From contig JACRPN010000012.1 of assembly GCA_016223145.1 (NCBI GenBank), positions 248,001 to 312,000 of the forward strand: a DNA stretch of 64,000 bases, written 5' to 3'. The notes beneath the pieces are model-generated. The model worked only from the letters and a program-made list of their open reading frames with translations, did not search any database and was not told the DNA's origin. Shown piece by piece: positions 51,583 to 60,091 of this stretch. The translations under genes and the position numbers were made by a program. Origin of the DNA: Armatimonadota bacterium (GTDB taxonomy: Bacteria; Armatimonadota; Fimbriimonadia; Fimbriimonadales; Fimbriimonadaceae). Position 1 is the first letter of the stretch; every line of letters starts with the position of its first letter.

Positions 51583-52479
51583 TTACGAGGGCTTGCGCCC
51601 GACGGCGATGAGGCTGGAGCCCCAGGGAAGGGTGACGCGCCGCAGCAGTTTGGCCTCGAGGTTCTGCAGCTTGACCAAAGCGCGGTTCAGCCATTCGGGC
51701 ACGGCGGGCAGCGAGGCTTCTGCGTTCGGTTTCCTTCGCTCGAAGAAGCGGATCAGCACGACGAGCGGGAAAAGGAAGAAAACCGAATAGCTGAGCAGCT
51801 CGATTTGGAACCCCGCGCTCCTTAGCTTGGCGCGCAGCTCTGGCGAGCGATACCGGCGAAAGTGCATGAGCGCCACATCGTGCGGTCCCCAGAGGGCTTT
51901 GAACGCAGGAACGCTCAGCACCAGGATGCCGCCTGGCTTGAGCACTCGAAGAGCTTCGTTCATCGCGGCTTGGTCGTTCTCGATGTGCTCGAATACATCG
52001 AGCGCGACGATGGCGTCGAAGGATCCGGTGGAGAAGGGCAGCGCCTCGCCTTTTCCGATGGCAAGGCGAGTGAGGCCCCGTTGTCGGCAGTATTCAAGGG
52101 CCTGCCCGCTCATGTCGAGGCCCACATAGCTTCCGAAGTGCGCCAGCTCTTCCAGCACAGCGCCGGTGCCGCAGCCGAGGTCGAGAACCCTGATCGATTT
52201 CGGATTACGGATTGCGGATTGCGGATTGCCTATCGGGGATTGCGGATTCTGATCATTGTCAGAGGTTGAGGTATCGATAAGGCTCAGATCCGATTGCGCT
52301 GGATCCGGCCAATTCGGTGACTCTCGGCTCCGGGTTGTTACGATTTCATCCGAATATCCGCAATCCGAAATCCGCAATCCGAAATCCGTGAGCAGCCCCA
52401 TCGCGAGCCGCCTACGCGCGACGAACCACCAGTAGCGGTTCTCCAACGCATACATGCGGTCGTATTCGGCTGGGTTCAC
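51583..52479 (-). CDS. SAM-dependent methyltransferase with in-frame repeat insertion
   Basis: A 298-residue class I methyltransferase. The N-terminus (MNPAEYDRMYALENRYWWFVARR) and the core VLDLGCGTGAVLEELAHFG, DAIVALDVFEHIEN and EALRVLKPGGILVLSVP are typical of glycan- or lipid-linked Methyltransf_11 proteins. Between them, residues about 29-94 are foreign low-complexity sequence (FGLRISDCGY ... NPQSAIRNPKS) encoded by short GGATTGC/ATTTCGG repeats. The frame is kept, so the gene may still work. It overlaps the glycosyltransferase gene by 4 bases (ATGA), so both likely serve one surface-glycan step. Confidence 0.85.
   Translation of the reverse strand: MNPAEYDRMYALENRYWWFVARRRLAMGLLTDFGLRISDCGYSDEIVTTRSRESPNWPDPAQSDLSLIDTSTSDNDQNPQSPIGNPQSAIRNPKSIRVLDLGCGTGAVLEELAHFGSYVGLDMSGQALEYCRQRGLTRLAIGKGEALPFSTGSFDAIVALDVFEHIENDQAAMNEALRVLKPGGILVLSVPAFKALWGPHDVALMHFRRYRSPELRAKLRSAGFQIELLSYSVFFLFPLVVLIRFFERRKPNAEASLPAVPEWLNRALVKLQNLEAKLLRRVTLPWGSSLIAVGRKPS
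52196..52392. repeat. Short GGATTGC-type repeats inside the methyltransferase gene
   Basis: Runs such as GGATTGCGGATTGCGGATTGC (52211 onward) and, on the other strand, CCGCAATCCGAAATCCGCAA (52367 onward) flank unrelated sequence, so the insertion is repeat-bounded. Related word families lie at 57953-58046 upstream of dnaX. They translate as NPQSAIRNPKS and FGLRISDCG, words familiar from repeat-invaded bacterial genes. Confidence 0.7.
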
Positions 52480-53321
52480 GCCTCGGACCTCGGACCTCGG
52501 ACCTCGGACTCTCCAGGCCCTTCTCTTCCCCCCGTCCCTTCGTCCCTCTGTCCCTCTCTCCCTTCGCCCTTCGCCCTTTGCCCTTCGCCCGAGATTTCCA
52601 TCCGGGCCTTCTTCCCCTTGAGCCGCAGCTTGATCAGGTCGCGAATCATTCTCGGTCCGTCGCGCATCAGCACGACTTTGGAGCCCTCTTGGTGGCGCCA
52701 GCGGATCGGCACTTCGGCGATCTTGTAGCCAAGGTCCCTGGCGATGAGCAGCGCCTCGAAATCAAAGCTGAACCCTTCGAGTTTGCAGCGGGAGAAGACG
52801 TCCCTGGCCACGTCCCGTTTGAACAGCTTGAAGCCGCATTGAGTGTCCTTGATCCCCCGGATCGCGAGGAGCTGAACGGCCATGTTGAACGCCCTCCCGA
52901 GAAGTTCACGATAGAGGGGCTGCCGAATTTCCAGATTGCTTTCTTTCAGGGGGCGGCTGCCGATGGCCACGTCGGCCCCCTGCTCGATTGACGGGAACAG
53001 CTTTTCGATCTCCTCTATGGGGGCGGCCAGGTCGGCATCGGAAAAGAGAAGAAGCTCGGCCTCGACCTCCAGCATGCCCCGCCGCACCACATAGCCTTTG
53101 CCCCGGTTGGGGTTGCTCGCAATCAAAGAGAAGCCGGGGTTCTCCTCACAGAAGGCGGCGACAAGATTGGGCGTTTCATCCTTGCTGCCGTCGCTGACCA
53201 CGGTGACGGACCACGTGTAGCTCTGCGCGGACAAGTATTCGCGCAGGCGCTTTAGGGTGGGCACGATGCGGGCTTGCTCGTTGTAGGCGGGTACGAGGAC
53301 CGCCAGTCGAGGAACGTTCAA
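52476..53321 (-). CDS. Family 2 glycosyltransferase (dolichyl-phosphate mannose synthase-like) with repeat-encoded tail
   Basis: A protein of about 281 residues from the TTG at 53321 (NVPRLAVLVPAYNEQARI); longer starts would overlap the divergent antitoxin gene. It has the GT2 motifs VVSDGSKDET, LLFSDADLAAPIEEIEK, DTQCGFKLFKRDVA and FDFEALLIARDLGY with EVPIRWRHQEGSK, the usual order in DPM1/GtrB-like enzymes that load a lipid carrier with a sugar. The last 35 residues or so (GEGQRAKGEGREGQRDEGTG ...) come from GGCGAAGG and GAGGTCC tandem repeats and are not part of the fold. The start codon is uncertain. Confidence 0.85.
   Translation of the reverse strand: MNVPRLAVLVPAYNEQARIVPTLKRLREYLSAQSYTWSVTVVSDGSKDETPNLVAAFCEENPGFSLIASNPNRGKGYVVRRGMLEVEAELLLFSDADLAAPIEEIEKLFPSIEQGADVAIGSRPLKESNLEIRQPLYRELLGRAFNMAVQLLAIRGIKDTQCGFKLFKRDVARDVFSRCKLEGFSFDFEALLIARDLGYKIAEVPIRWRHQEGSKVVLMRDGPRMIRDLIKLRLKGKKARMEISGEGQRAKGEGREGQRDEGTGGREGPGESEVRGPRSEA
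52482..52590. repeat. Tandem GAGGTCC and GGCGAAG repeats at the 3' end of the glycosyltransferase gene
   Basis: CGGACCT recurs four times at 52485-52509, then CCCTCTGTCCCTC and TTCGCCC units follow to about 52590. They encode the low-complexity C-terminal tail of the glycosyltransferase and end at the overlap with the methyltransferase start. Confidence 0.7.
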
Positions 53322-53372
53322 TTCGAGCCGATGATACCGCGCGTATAATGAACTTGAGAGACACCTGAGCAC

Positions 53373-53600
53373 ATGAAGATCGAGGAAGCTGTATGGCAGG
53401 ACTGTGGGCGCATGAGCGGGGCACTGTGTTTTAGGAACACGAGAATTCCGGTCAAGACGCTCTTTGACCACCTCGAAACCGACGGATTGGCGGCATTCTA
53501 TCGCGGTTTCCCTGACGTTTCGCCCGAGATGGTAGCAGCGGTGTTACGCACTTCTCGTTCGCTTCTCGAAACGCAGTTCAACGAGAAGGCCGCCGCTTGA
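53373..53600 (+). CDS. DUF433 antitoxin
   Basis: A 75-residue protein of the DUF433 family, whose members are antitoxins with a small winged-helix-like domain. Family marks are CFRNTRIPVKTLFDHLETDG (the R-I-x-V/I core), AAFYRGFPDVSPEMVAAVL and the C-terminal helix that would bind the toxin. TATAAT at 53344-53349 is a likely -10 box. It overlaps the toxin gene by 4 bases (TTGA at 53597-53600) and is divergent from the glycosyltransferase gene. Confidence 0.88.
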   Translation: MKIEEAVWQDCGRMSGALCFRNTRIPVKTLFDHLETDGLAAFYRGFPDVSPEMVAAVLRTSRSLLETQFNEKAAA

Positions 53601-53923
53601 AGCGCGTGCTACTGGATCACTGCGTAACCATGGAGTTCCTTGATGAGTTGCCGGATCATGAGGTAACGCATACCCGGCAGCGTGGTTGGCAAGCCATGGC
53701 AAATGGCGAGCTCGTTCGGGCCGCGAACGCCGAGTTCGACGTGCTCCTTACGACCGACAAGAATATGGAATATCAGACGTCGCTCAAAGGGCTGGACCTT
53801 TGTGTAGTGGTCGCGGACGTCCAGAGAAACGACATACACGAGCTCCGAGCCATTCGCGAGGAACTGCGCCAAGCCATTGACAACGCCGGACCTGGCAAGT
53901 TCGTTCGCGTCACTAAGCCCTGA
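53597..53923 (+). CDS. DUF5615 PIN-like toxin
   Basis: A 108-residue PIN-fold-like protein (KRVLLDHCVTMEFLDELPDH ... FDVLLTTDKNMEYQTSL). The acidic residues of LLDHCV and TTDKN are the expected metal-binding positions of the DUF5615 family, which pairs with DUF433 in type II toxin-antitoxin modules and is likely an RNase. The start is a TTG coupled to the antitoxin stop. The gene ends directly against the convergent MFS gene, with no bases between the stops. Confidence 0.85.
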   Translation: MKRVLLDHCVTMEFLDELPDHEVTHTRQRGWQAMANGELVRAANAEFDVLLTTDKNMEYQTSLKGLDLCVVVADVQRNDIHELRAIREELRQAIDNAGPGKFVRVTKP

Positions 53924-55324
53924 CTAGTCCTCCGGCAAAGGGCGGCCCTTGGTTTCTGGCGCGAAGGGAACCACGATCAAACCCACGACATAAACAGCTG
54001 AGGCGAGCATCAGGCCGCGAGCAACGTTGCCTTCCGAGGTCCCGATGAGCGCAGCTGTGATCCAAGGGAACGGCGCTTGGCCGATGCGCGCCGTGTTGTA
54101 GGCCAAGCTGCATCCAGTTGCCCTAAACCGCGTGGGGAACATCTCTGGCAGCCACAGACCGTAGCCTGCCGAGAGCCCAATTGTGAAAAAAGAAAGAAGC
54201 GGCGCGAACCAAAGGAGGGATTCGAACGTGATGGCCGAACCCAGCGCCAGCCAAAGCACGAGCGGGCACGCCGCAAAAAAGCCCCAATAGGCCCCTCGCC
54301 TTCCTATCCGCTCGCAGAGCCAGGGGAAGAACAACACACCGAGCAGGGTCCCGGTGTGCTGCGTGTAGGTGACCTGGCTCTTGTGGACCGCGATCACGGC
54401 GGCATCCAGCCCCTGGGAGGCCTGCTGTACCAGGTTGGGGAGCCAGAAAGCGAAGTTGTTTGCCCCCGCGATGCCTACGAGGCCGATAACCATCGCCAGG
54501 AGGGCGTTCTTTCGCCATTTTGGTGCGGCAAACAGGTCTTTCAGGGGCTCAAACAAGCCCTTGCCCTTGCCTTCTTGGGTGCGCACCCATCGTTCAGGCT
54601 CCTTGACCCCTGCTCGAATGACGACGGTGATAGCAGCCGGAGCGATCCCCGCGAGAAAAAGCCAACGCCAGCTTTCGCCGGCCAGCGCCTGGTTGGCAAG
54701 CGCCGCCAGCACTGGCCCGAAAGCAGCCGCCGTCTGAAGGAGCGCCGCCGCTGCAGCGCGGGCCCGGTCCGGGAACACCTCGGAGACGAGTGCGGCCCCC
54801 GCGGCCCACTCGCCTCCGATTCCCATGGCGGTGAGGAACCGGACTGCCGCGACGTGCTCAGGGGTCTGGCAGAGCGCCGTTAGTCCCGTGAACCCGCAGT
54901 ACAGCAGGATCGTCAGGGTCATCGTTTTGGCGCGGCCCCAGCGGTCGGCCATCACCCCAAACACCAGGCCCCCGATCGCCCACCCGAGGAAGAACAGCGT
55001 CTGGATCTGGCCCTCGATGCGCGTCCCGGTGTCGTTCAGGTCGTAGGCGGCCTTGCCGCCCAGCATCTCGGTGATCATTGGGGTCTTGGCGAAGTTGAAA
55101 AGGGCCGTATCGGCGATGTCGAAGACCCACCCGAGCCAGGCGACGGCGAGGACAAGGACCTGGTAGCGGCTCAGTCCCTTCCACCATTTCACCGGGGCGT
55201 CCACGGGCATGAAGTACTCATTCGAGGCTGTCGGTGGGGTTCCTTCCCTTGGAGTCGCCCAAGGCTTCTTCTCTGGGGGATCGCCGTTGAGGGTCCCAGG
55301 CCCGTGGAACTCAGGTGCGCTCAA
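53924..55324 (-). CDS. MFS transporter, sugar/acid:H+ symporter-like
   Basis: A 466-residue permease with twelve hydrophobic segments. The loop 2-3 signature GVMADRWGRAKTMT, the G-rich helix MGIGGEWAAGAALVSEVFPDRARA and the loop 8-9 motif CERIGRRGAYWG are those of the major facilitator superfamily (metabolite:H+ symporter/sugar porter branch). The first 45 residues are hydrophilic and may be partly untranslated; an ATG at 55210 (MPVDAPVKWW) is a possible start instead of the TTG at 55324. The substrate is unknown, with no catabolic operon beside it. Confidence 0.85.
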   Translation of the reverse strand: MSAPEFHGPGTLNGDPPEKKPWATPREGTPPTASNEYFMPVDAPVKWWKGLSRYQVLVLAVAWLGWVFDIADTALFNFAKTPMITEMLGGKAAYDLNDTGTRIEGQIQTLFFLGWAIGGLVFGVMADRWGRAKTMTLTILLYCGFTGLTALCQTPEHVAAVRFLTAMGIGGEWAAGAALVSEVFPDRARAAAAALLQTAAAFGPVLAALANQALAGESWRWLFLAGIAPAAITVVIRAGVKEPERWVRTQEGKGKGLFEPLKDLFAAPKWRKNALLAMVIGLVGIAGANNFAFWLPNLVQQASQGLDAAVIAVHKSQVTYTQHTGTLLGVLFFPWLCERIGRRGAYWGFFAACPLVLWLALGSAITFESLLWFAPLLSFFTIGLSAGYGLWLPEMFPTRFRATGCSLAYNTARIGQAPFPWITAALIGTSEGNVARGLMLASAVYVVGLIVVPFAPETKGRPLPED

Positions 55325-55359
55325 ACTAGATTCAAGCGTATAGTTTCAGTAAGATCGAA

Positions 55360-56055
55360 ATGAACGTACTACCCGCCACCGTCCTTTCCATAGCTGCGGC
55401 CCTCGGCTTCGTGGCCGCGTTCAGCGTCGTGCAACCCCCCACCCCCATGTCCACCGAACCTCAAGAAAAGCGCATCGACCCGCCCGGCTCAAAGTCCCTT
55501 TATGTGGCCGGCGGCTGCTTCTGGTGCATCGAGACCCTCTTCGACCAGCTCAAAGGGGTCTATTTCTCGGAGAGCGGTTACGCTGGCGGTGCCAAGGCCG
55601 GGGTGACCTACGAGGAAGTCTGCTTGGGAAGAACGGGCCATGCTGAGACGGTTCGCGTCGTCTACGACCCAAAGAAGGTCGACGCGGCCGACCTTCTGCG
55701 CATCTTCTTCACGGTTCACGACCCCACGACGCTCAATGCGCAGGGGCCCGATCATGGCACCCAATACCGCTCCGCCATCTTCACGACGAGCGACGCCGAT
55801 CGAGACCTTGCGATCCAGGTGCGCGATGAGGTGGCCAAGGCCAAGATTTGGCGCAACAAGATCGTGACCGAGATCAGTCCGCTGAAGAACTGGACGGTCG
55901 CCGAGGAATACCATCAGAACTACTTCGAGAACTTCGAGAAGGCGCCGCTCAGCGTGCAGATGCGCATGAACGCGGGCTACTGCAAGGCGATCATCGAGCC
56001 CAAGGTGCTCAAGTTTAGGGAGAAGTTTCGCGACAAGCTGAAGCGGGGGGAGTGA
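55360..56055 (+). CDS. msrA: Exported peptide-methionine (S)-S-oxide reductase MsrA
   Basis: A 231-residue MsrA that repairs oxidised methionine in proteins. It has the catalytic GGCFWCIETLF motif (about residue 51-61) and family stretches YAGGAKAGVTYEEVCLGRTGHAETV, HDPTTLNAQGPDHGTQYRSAIF and AEEYHQNYFEN. The N-terminus (VLSIAAALGFVAAFSVV) is hydrophobic, so the enzyme is exported or membrane-anchored and likely repairs envelope proteins. It is divergent from the MFS gene with a 35-base gap. Confidence 0.93.
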   Translation: MNVLPATVLSIAAALGFVAAFSVVQPPTPMSTEPQEKRIDPPGSKSLYVAGGCFWCIETLFDQLKGVYFSESGYAGGAKAGVTYEEVCLGRTGHAETVRVVYDPKKVDAADLLRIFFTVHDPTTLNAQGPDHGTQYRSAIFTTSDADRDLAIQVRDEVAKAKIWRNKIVTEISPLKNWTVAEEYHQNYFENFEKAPLSVQMRMNAGYCKAIIEPKVLKFREKFRDKLKRGE

Positions 56056-56124
56056 GTCTCGCTTGGTCCGCTCTTGGGACCACCTTTCGGGTGGCACTGG
56101 CAACACATAGCCCGTGCCACCCAA

Positions 56125-57615
56125 TCAGAACCTTGTCGCCAACCACCCTGCAATCTTCTCGATATCTGGCCCAAGGGGCCGGTCCTCTTCTAGTTTGGAG
56201 ACTAGACGACGGAGTTCTTCAAAGGCGTCCTGCACGCCGACCCCTGGCTTGAGCGGCTTTCGGTATTCCAGTCCCTGCGCGGCGCAAAGGAACTCGATCG
56301 CCAGCACCCGGGTTGCGCAGTCAACAACTTTCCTGAACTTGAGCGCCGCGGTCATTCCCATCGAAACGTGGTCCTCTTTCCCGCCGGAGGTCGGCACATT
56401 GTCGATGCTGCTGGGGTGAGAGAGCACCCGGCACTCGGCCAAAAGGGCCGCCGCAGTCACTTGGGCCATCATGAAGCCCGACTGGACTCCGGCGTCGTCG
56501 GTCAGGAAGGATGGGAGCCCTTCACTGAGGTCAGGATTCACTAAACGCTCGATCCTGCGCTCGGAGATGCTTGCCAAGTCGGTGATGGCAATAGCGGCAT
56601 AGTCCATCACGTAGGCGATTGGCGCTCCATGGAAGTTACCGCCGGAGACAACTTCTCCCGTTTCGGCGAAGACCAAGGGGTTGTCGGTTCCGGAGCCCGA
56701 TTCAATTTCGAGAACCGAGCGTACGTGGGCCATCGCGTCTCGCACCGCGCCGTGAACCTGCGGCATGCAGCGAAGCGAATAGGCGTCCTGCACCCGAGTG
56801 TCGCCCTCCCGGTGCGACTCGCGAATCTCACTGTCCTCAAGCAACTCTCGAAGATGTTTGGCGGCGGCGGCTTGCCCAGCATGGGGCCGGGCCCCCTGGA
56901 TGCGCGGATCGAAGGCGGCGGGAGTGTCGCGAAGGGCTTCGAGGGTCATTGCGCCGGCCAGGTCGGCGCTTTCTGCGAGCTTGATCGCTTCAAGAGTCGC
57001 CAACGCCCCTACCGCCATCATTGCCTGGGTACCGTTCAGCAGCGCCAAGCCCTCTTTGGCCTCCAGCCCGATCGGAAGCAACCCGGCGCTGAACAGGGCC
57101 TCGCGGCCAGGCACACGCCGTCCGTTGACGAACGCCTCGCCTTCACCCACCAGCACCAACGCCAAATGTGCCAGCGGAGCCAGGTCACCGCTGGCGCCGA
57201 CCGACCCCCGTGAGGGAACGACGGGATAGACGCCCTCGTTGAGGGAGTCCACAAGGATTTGGGCGATGTCGGGACGGGCCCCTGAATAGCCCTTGGCGAG
57301 CACGTTGGCGCGCAGCAACATCAGGGCCCTCGTTTCGGGCTCGCTGAGAGGCTCCATCACTCCGCAGGCGTGGCTGCGAACCAAGTTGAGTTGAAGGCGG
57401 CCGAGGTCTTCGTCGGGGATGCGTACGTTGGCGAGCCTGCCGAACCCGGTGTTCACGCCGTACACCGGTTCACCGGTGTGAACAATTCCCTCGACCACGG
57501 CACGGGATTCCTTCATGGCCTTGATGGCGGAGGCTGAAAGCGCAACCTCCTCGCGGCCACGGGCCACGCGCGCGATGGCTTCAAGAGACAGAGGCTCGCC
57601 GCTGAGTTCGATCAT
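56125..57615 (-). CDS. hutH: Histidine ammonia-lyase
   Basis: A 496-residue enzyme that converts histidine to urocanate in histidine catabolism. The MIO cofactor forms from Ala-Ser-Gly in RGSVGASGDLAPLAHLALV (about residues 137-155). Other family segments are YGVNTGFGRLANVRI, NGTQAMMAVGAL, QDAYSLRCMPQVHGAVRD, SGTDNPLVFAE and NFHGAPIAYVMDY. The ATG at 57615 gives a normal N-terminus (MIELSGEPLSLEAIA). No other hut gene is adjacent. Aromatic amino-acid ammonia-lyases are related, but the overall match is to HutH. Confidence 0.93.
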   Translation of the reverse strand: MIELSGEPLSLEAIARVARGREEVALSASAIKAMKESRAVVEGIVHTGEPVYGVNTGFGRLANVRIPDEDLGRLQLNLVRSHACGVMEPLSEPETRALMLLRANVLAKGYSGARPDIAQILVDSLNEGVYPVVPSRGSVGASGDLAPLAHLALVLVGEGEAFVNGRRVPGREALFSAGLLPIGLEAKEGLALLNGTQAMMAVGALATLEAIKLAESADLAGAMTLEALRDTPAAFDPRIQGARPHAGQAAAAKHLRELLEDSEIRESHREGDTRVQDAYSLRCMPQVHGAVRDAMAHVRSVLEIESGSGTDNPLVFAETGEVVSGGNFHGAPIAYVMDYAAIAITDLASISERRIERLVNPDLSEGLPSFLTDDAGVQSGFMMAQVTAAALLAECRVLSHPSSIDNVPTSGGKEDHVSMGMTAALKFRKVVDCATRVLAIEFLCAAQGLEYRKPLKPGVGVQDAFEELRRLVSKLEEDRPLGPDIEKIAGWLATRF

Positions 57616-57714
57616 CGGAAGCCATTATGGGGCATAATCTTCACGCTCCAGTTGCCCCCAGCGGGATGTCGAGTTTCTAGAGTTTGGGACGCTGTTCCCA
57701 GGTTCGGAGGCAAG

Positions 57715-57822
57715 CTATCTCGCCGGGAACTGCGCGGCATACGAACGGCAAATCCCGCCAGGGCCGGAAGGCAGCAACGGTACGCTGCACCGGTGCGCGA
57801 CGCAATCTTCCCGGCAACTGGA
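57715..57822 (+). ncRNA. ffs: Signal recognition particle RNA (small bacterial type)
   Basis: The universally conserved apical part is present: AGGGCCGGAAGGCAGCAACGG (57760-57780) with the GGAA tetraloop and the Ffh-binding symmetric loop. Outer stem GCCGGGAA (57722-57729) pairs with TTCCCGGC (57808-57815), giving a core of about 94 bases. Exact ends are uncertain. It lies just upstream of dnaX, an arrangement (scr/ffs-dnaX-ybaB-recR) seen in other bacteria. Confidence 0.92.
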
Positions 57823-57952
57823 GCCCAGGGCCTTGACGATTTACCATTGACGATGTACGATCTAGGTGTCAGAGTCTGCTGGACATCGGCAATATTCTGC
57901 GGAGAGTCTTCCATGGCCCACGAAGGGGTCCCGGTTCATCTGTCGTTCGTCT

Positions 57953-58046
57953 TCGATATTCGCGGATTTCAGATTTCAAATCTGAGATTTCAGAGCCTAA
58001 ATCATAAATCGTAAATCGTCAATCGCAAATCGTCAATCGTCAATCC
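57953..58046. repeat. Short AAATCGTCAATCG-type repeats before dnaX
   Basis: A run of related 6-8-base words (TTTCAGA, AAATCATAAATCGTAAATCG, GTCAATCG) fills the space between the SRP RNA and dnaX right up to the GTG at 58055, so dnaX has no visible Shine-Dalgarno site. ATTTCAGATTTCAAATCTGAGATTTC within it is partly palindromic. The rest of the gap shows nothing else. Confidence 0.7.
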
Positions 58047-58054
58047 TCACTCCC

Positions 58055-59722
58055 GTGGCACACGTTTCTCTCTACCGCAAATACCGAAGCCAGAGCTTCG
58101 GCGATCTGGTGGGGCAAAACCACGTGGTCCGCTCGCTGCAGAGCGCGCTCAAGTCGGGAAAGATCTCGCACGCTTACCTGTTTACCGGCCCGCGCGGGAC
58201 CGGCAAGACCAGCACGGCCCGACTGCTCGCCAAGGCCCTCTGCTGCGAAAAAGGACCTGCCGCCGAACCCTGTAACGAGTGCTCCATCTGCGTCGGGATC
58301 ACCGACGGTTCGTGCATGGATGTGCAGGAAATGGACGCGGCGAGCGAATCGGGCGTCGAGCAGGTTCGAGACTCCATCGTCCAGGTTGCCGAGTACGTGC
58401 CGACCCAAGCGCGCTACAAGGTGTTCATCATCGACGAGGTCCATGACCTGAGCGCCAAGGCGTTCGACGCCCTGCTCAAGACAGTCGAGGAGCCGCCGGA
58501 CCACCTGATCTTCGTTTTGGCCACCACGGAATATCACAGAGTGCCGCCGACCATTCGCTCACGATGCCAGAAGTTTGAATTCCATCGCGGCAGCATCCAG
58601 GACATCGTTTCGCGCCTAGACCACGTGGCCAAGGCAGAAGGAATCGAAATCGAGCCTGCCGCGCTCAGCGCGATCGGCCGCATGGCGGATGGCGGGTATC
58701 GCGACGCTCTGAACTTGCTGGAGCAGGCCTCGCTGACGGCTGAGGGCGCGGTCACTTTGGCCCACGTCTACGACCAGTTGGGCCTCATCGACGAGGAAGC
58801 TGTAGATAAGCTCCTACTGGCCATCCGTGCGGCCGACTATCCCGCGATCGTGGAACTCGTCGCTGAGTTCGGCAGGCTTGGCAGGGATCCGCGTGCGGTT
58901 CTGGAGTCATCGCTCTATCGCCTCGCCGACCTCACCCGTGCCTCTCTGGACATCTCCGGTTCAAACGCCGGCGACGGGGCGCGCGAAGCGGCCATGTTCG
59001 AGACTGCAGCCCACCTGGGCAAGGAAGCGATTCTGCAACTCAGAGGGGATTTGAGCCAGGCGCATATCGACATTCGCGATGTGACCCTGCCGCGAATCTG
59101 GCTGGAATCCGAACTCCTCAGGCTGGCGACGAAGCTGAACGCGCCGCTGCACGCGACTCGTTCAGCGGTTGCCGAGCACAAACCGGCGCCCCAGGCACCT
59201 CAAAAGCACGAGCCAGAGCCAAAGCCCGTGGCCGCAGCCAAGCCTCCTAAACCGGAGCCTGCAAAAAACGGCTCGCCTGTCGCGGCCGTAGAGGTCGAAG
59301 TACAGGAACCAGCTCCGGCAGAGGTCTCACCAGACATCGAGGAGGCTCCTTCCGGCGATCCTGCGCTCGATGCGGCGCGTGTCGCCTGGAAGCAAGTGGT
59401 GTCCGCTATCTCCGCCAATCCAAAGGCAAGGGCCATGGCGCACAAGCTCCGGAGCACACGCGTTGTTCGAATCGACGGGGAAAGAGTGATCGTCGAATTT
59501 GAGCGGCAAGTGGACATGCAGAGCATCGTCGACGGACCGAACGGTCCACCCCGGGTGGCCAAGATCAAGGAGCTGCTCGGCAAGGAGCTGGGTGAAAACC
59601 GAGAGATTCAGTTCGTCGCCGGGCAGAAGGGCCCCAAGTCCATCGAGGAACCTACGGTAGAATTGCCCGCTGAAGGACAGAAGCTCGTAGACATCGCTCG
59701 CGAGGTCTTTCCTAGCGGCTAA
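58055..59722 (+). CDS. dnaX: DNA polymerase III subunit gamma/tau
   Basis: Clamp-loader ATPase of the replicative polymerase, 555 residues. It begins VAHVSLYRKYRSQSFGDLVG. Walker A is GPRGTGKTSTARLL, the zinc ribbon is CCEKGPAAEPCNECSIC, Walker B is KVFIIDEVHDLS, sensor 1 is FVLATTEYHRVPPTIRSRCQ, and an SRC arginine finger is present. A Pro/Lys/Glu-rich linker (about 370-430) precedes a C-terminal polymerase-binding domain. The start is a GTG without a clear ribosome site, because short repeats run up to it. It heads the dnaX-ybaB-recR operon. Confidence 0.95.
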   Translation: MAHVSLYRKYRSQSFGDLVGQNHVVRSLQSALKSGKISHAYLFTGPRGTGKTSTARLLAKALCCEKGPAAEPCNECSICVGITDGSCMDVQEMDAASESGVEQVRDSIVQVAEYVPTQARYKVFIIDEVHDLSAKAFDALLKTVEEPPDHLIFVLATTEYHRVPPTIRSRCQKFEFHRGSIQDIVSRLDHVAKAEGIEIEPAALSAIGRMADGGYRDALNLLEQASLTAEGAVTLAHVYDQLGLIDEEAVDKLLLAIRAADYPAIVELVAEFGRLGRDPRAVLESSLYRLADLTRASLDISGSNAGDGAREAAMFETAAHLGKEAILQLRGDLSQAHIDIRDVTLPRIWLESELLRLATKLNAPLHATRSAVAEHKPAPQAPQKHEPEPKPVAAAKPPKPEPAKNGSPVAAVEVEVQEPAPAEVSPDIEEAPSGDPALDAARVAWKQVVSAISANPKARAMAHKLRSTRVVRIDGERVIVEFERQVDMQSIVDGPNGPPRVAKIKELLGKELGENREIQFVAGQKGPKSIEEPTVELPAEGQKLVDIAREVFPSG

Positions 59723-59761
59723 CGGCTATACAGCCCTCAAATCCCAGAGGATCACACACCT

Positions 59762-60091
59762 ATGAAACTTCCAAAGCAGTTCGGCGGAGTCGGCATGGGC
59801 GGCCTGATGCAGCGCGCTCAAGAGGCGATGGCGAAGGCCCAAAGGCTGGAAGAGGACCTGGCCAACGAACGGATCGAAATCGACAAGGGTCCAGTTAAGG
59901 CCACTTTCTCTGGCACTGGGGAGCTCGTGAAAATCAGTTTGGACAAGAGCGTGGTCGATCCTGAAGATATCGAGGTTCTTGAGGACTTGATCGTCAGCAC
60001 CGTTCGGGACGGGTTCACCCAGGCGACCACCATGCGAAACGAGCGCGTTCAGGAGATCATGCCGAACGTGCCGCATATCCCCGGAATGTAG
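59762..60091 (+). CDS. ybaB: Nucleoid-associated protein, YbaB/EbfC family
   Basis: A 109-residue DNA-binding protein of the YbaB family, a small dimeric chromatin and regulatory protein. It has the helical QRAQEAMAKAQRLEEDLANE, strand region VKATFSGTGELVKISLDKSV and the C-terminal helix VSTVRDGFTQATTMRNERVQ, all in the expected order. It starts 39 bases after dnaX and its stop codon directly abuts the ATG of recR. Confidence 0.93.
   Translation: MKLPKQFGGVGMGGLMQRAQEAMAKAQRLEEDLANERIEIDKGPVKATFSGTGELVKISLDKSVVDPEDIEVLEDLIVSTVRDGFTQATTMRNERVQEIMPNVPHIPGM

Noticed and set aside
57953-58046. CRISPR array
   Set aside because: The repeated words are 6-13 bases, contiguous and without regular unique spacers; no cas gene occurs in the window.
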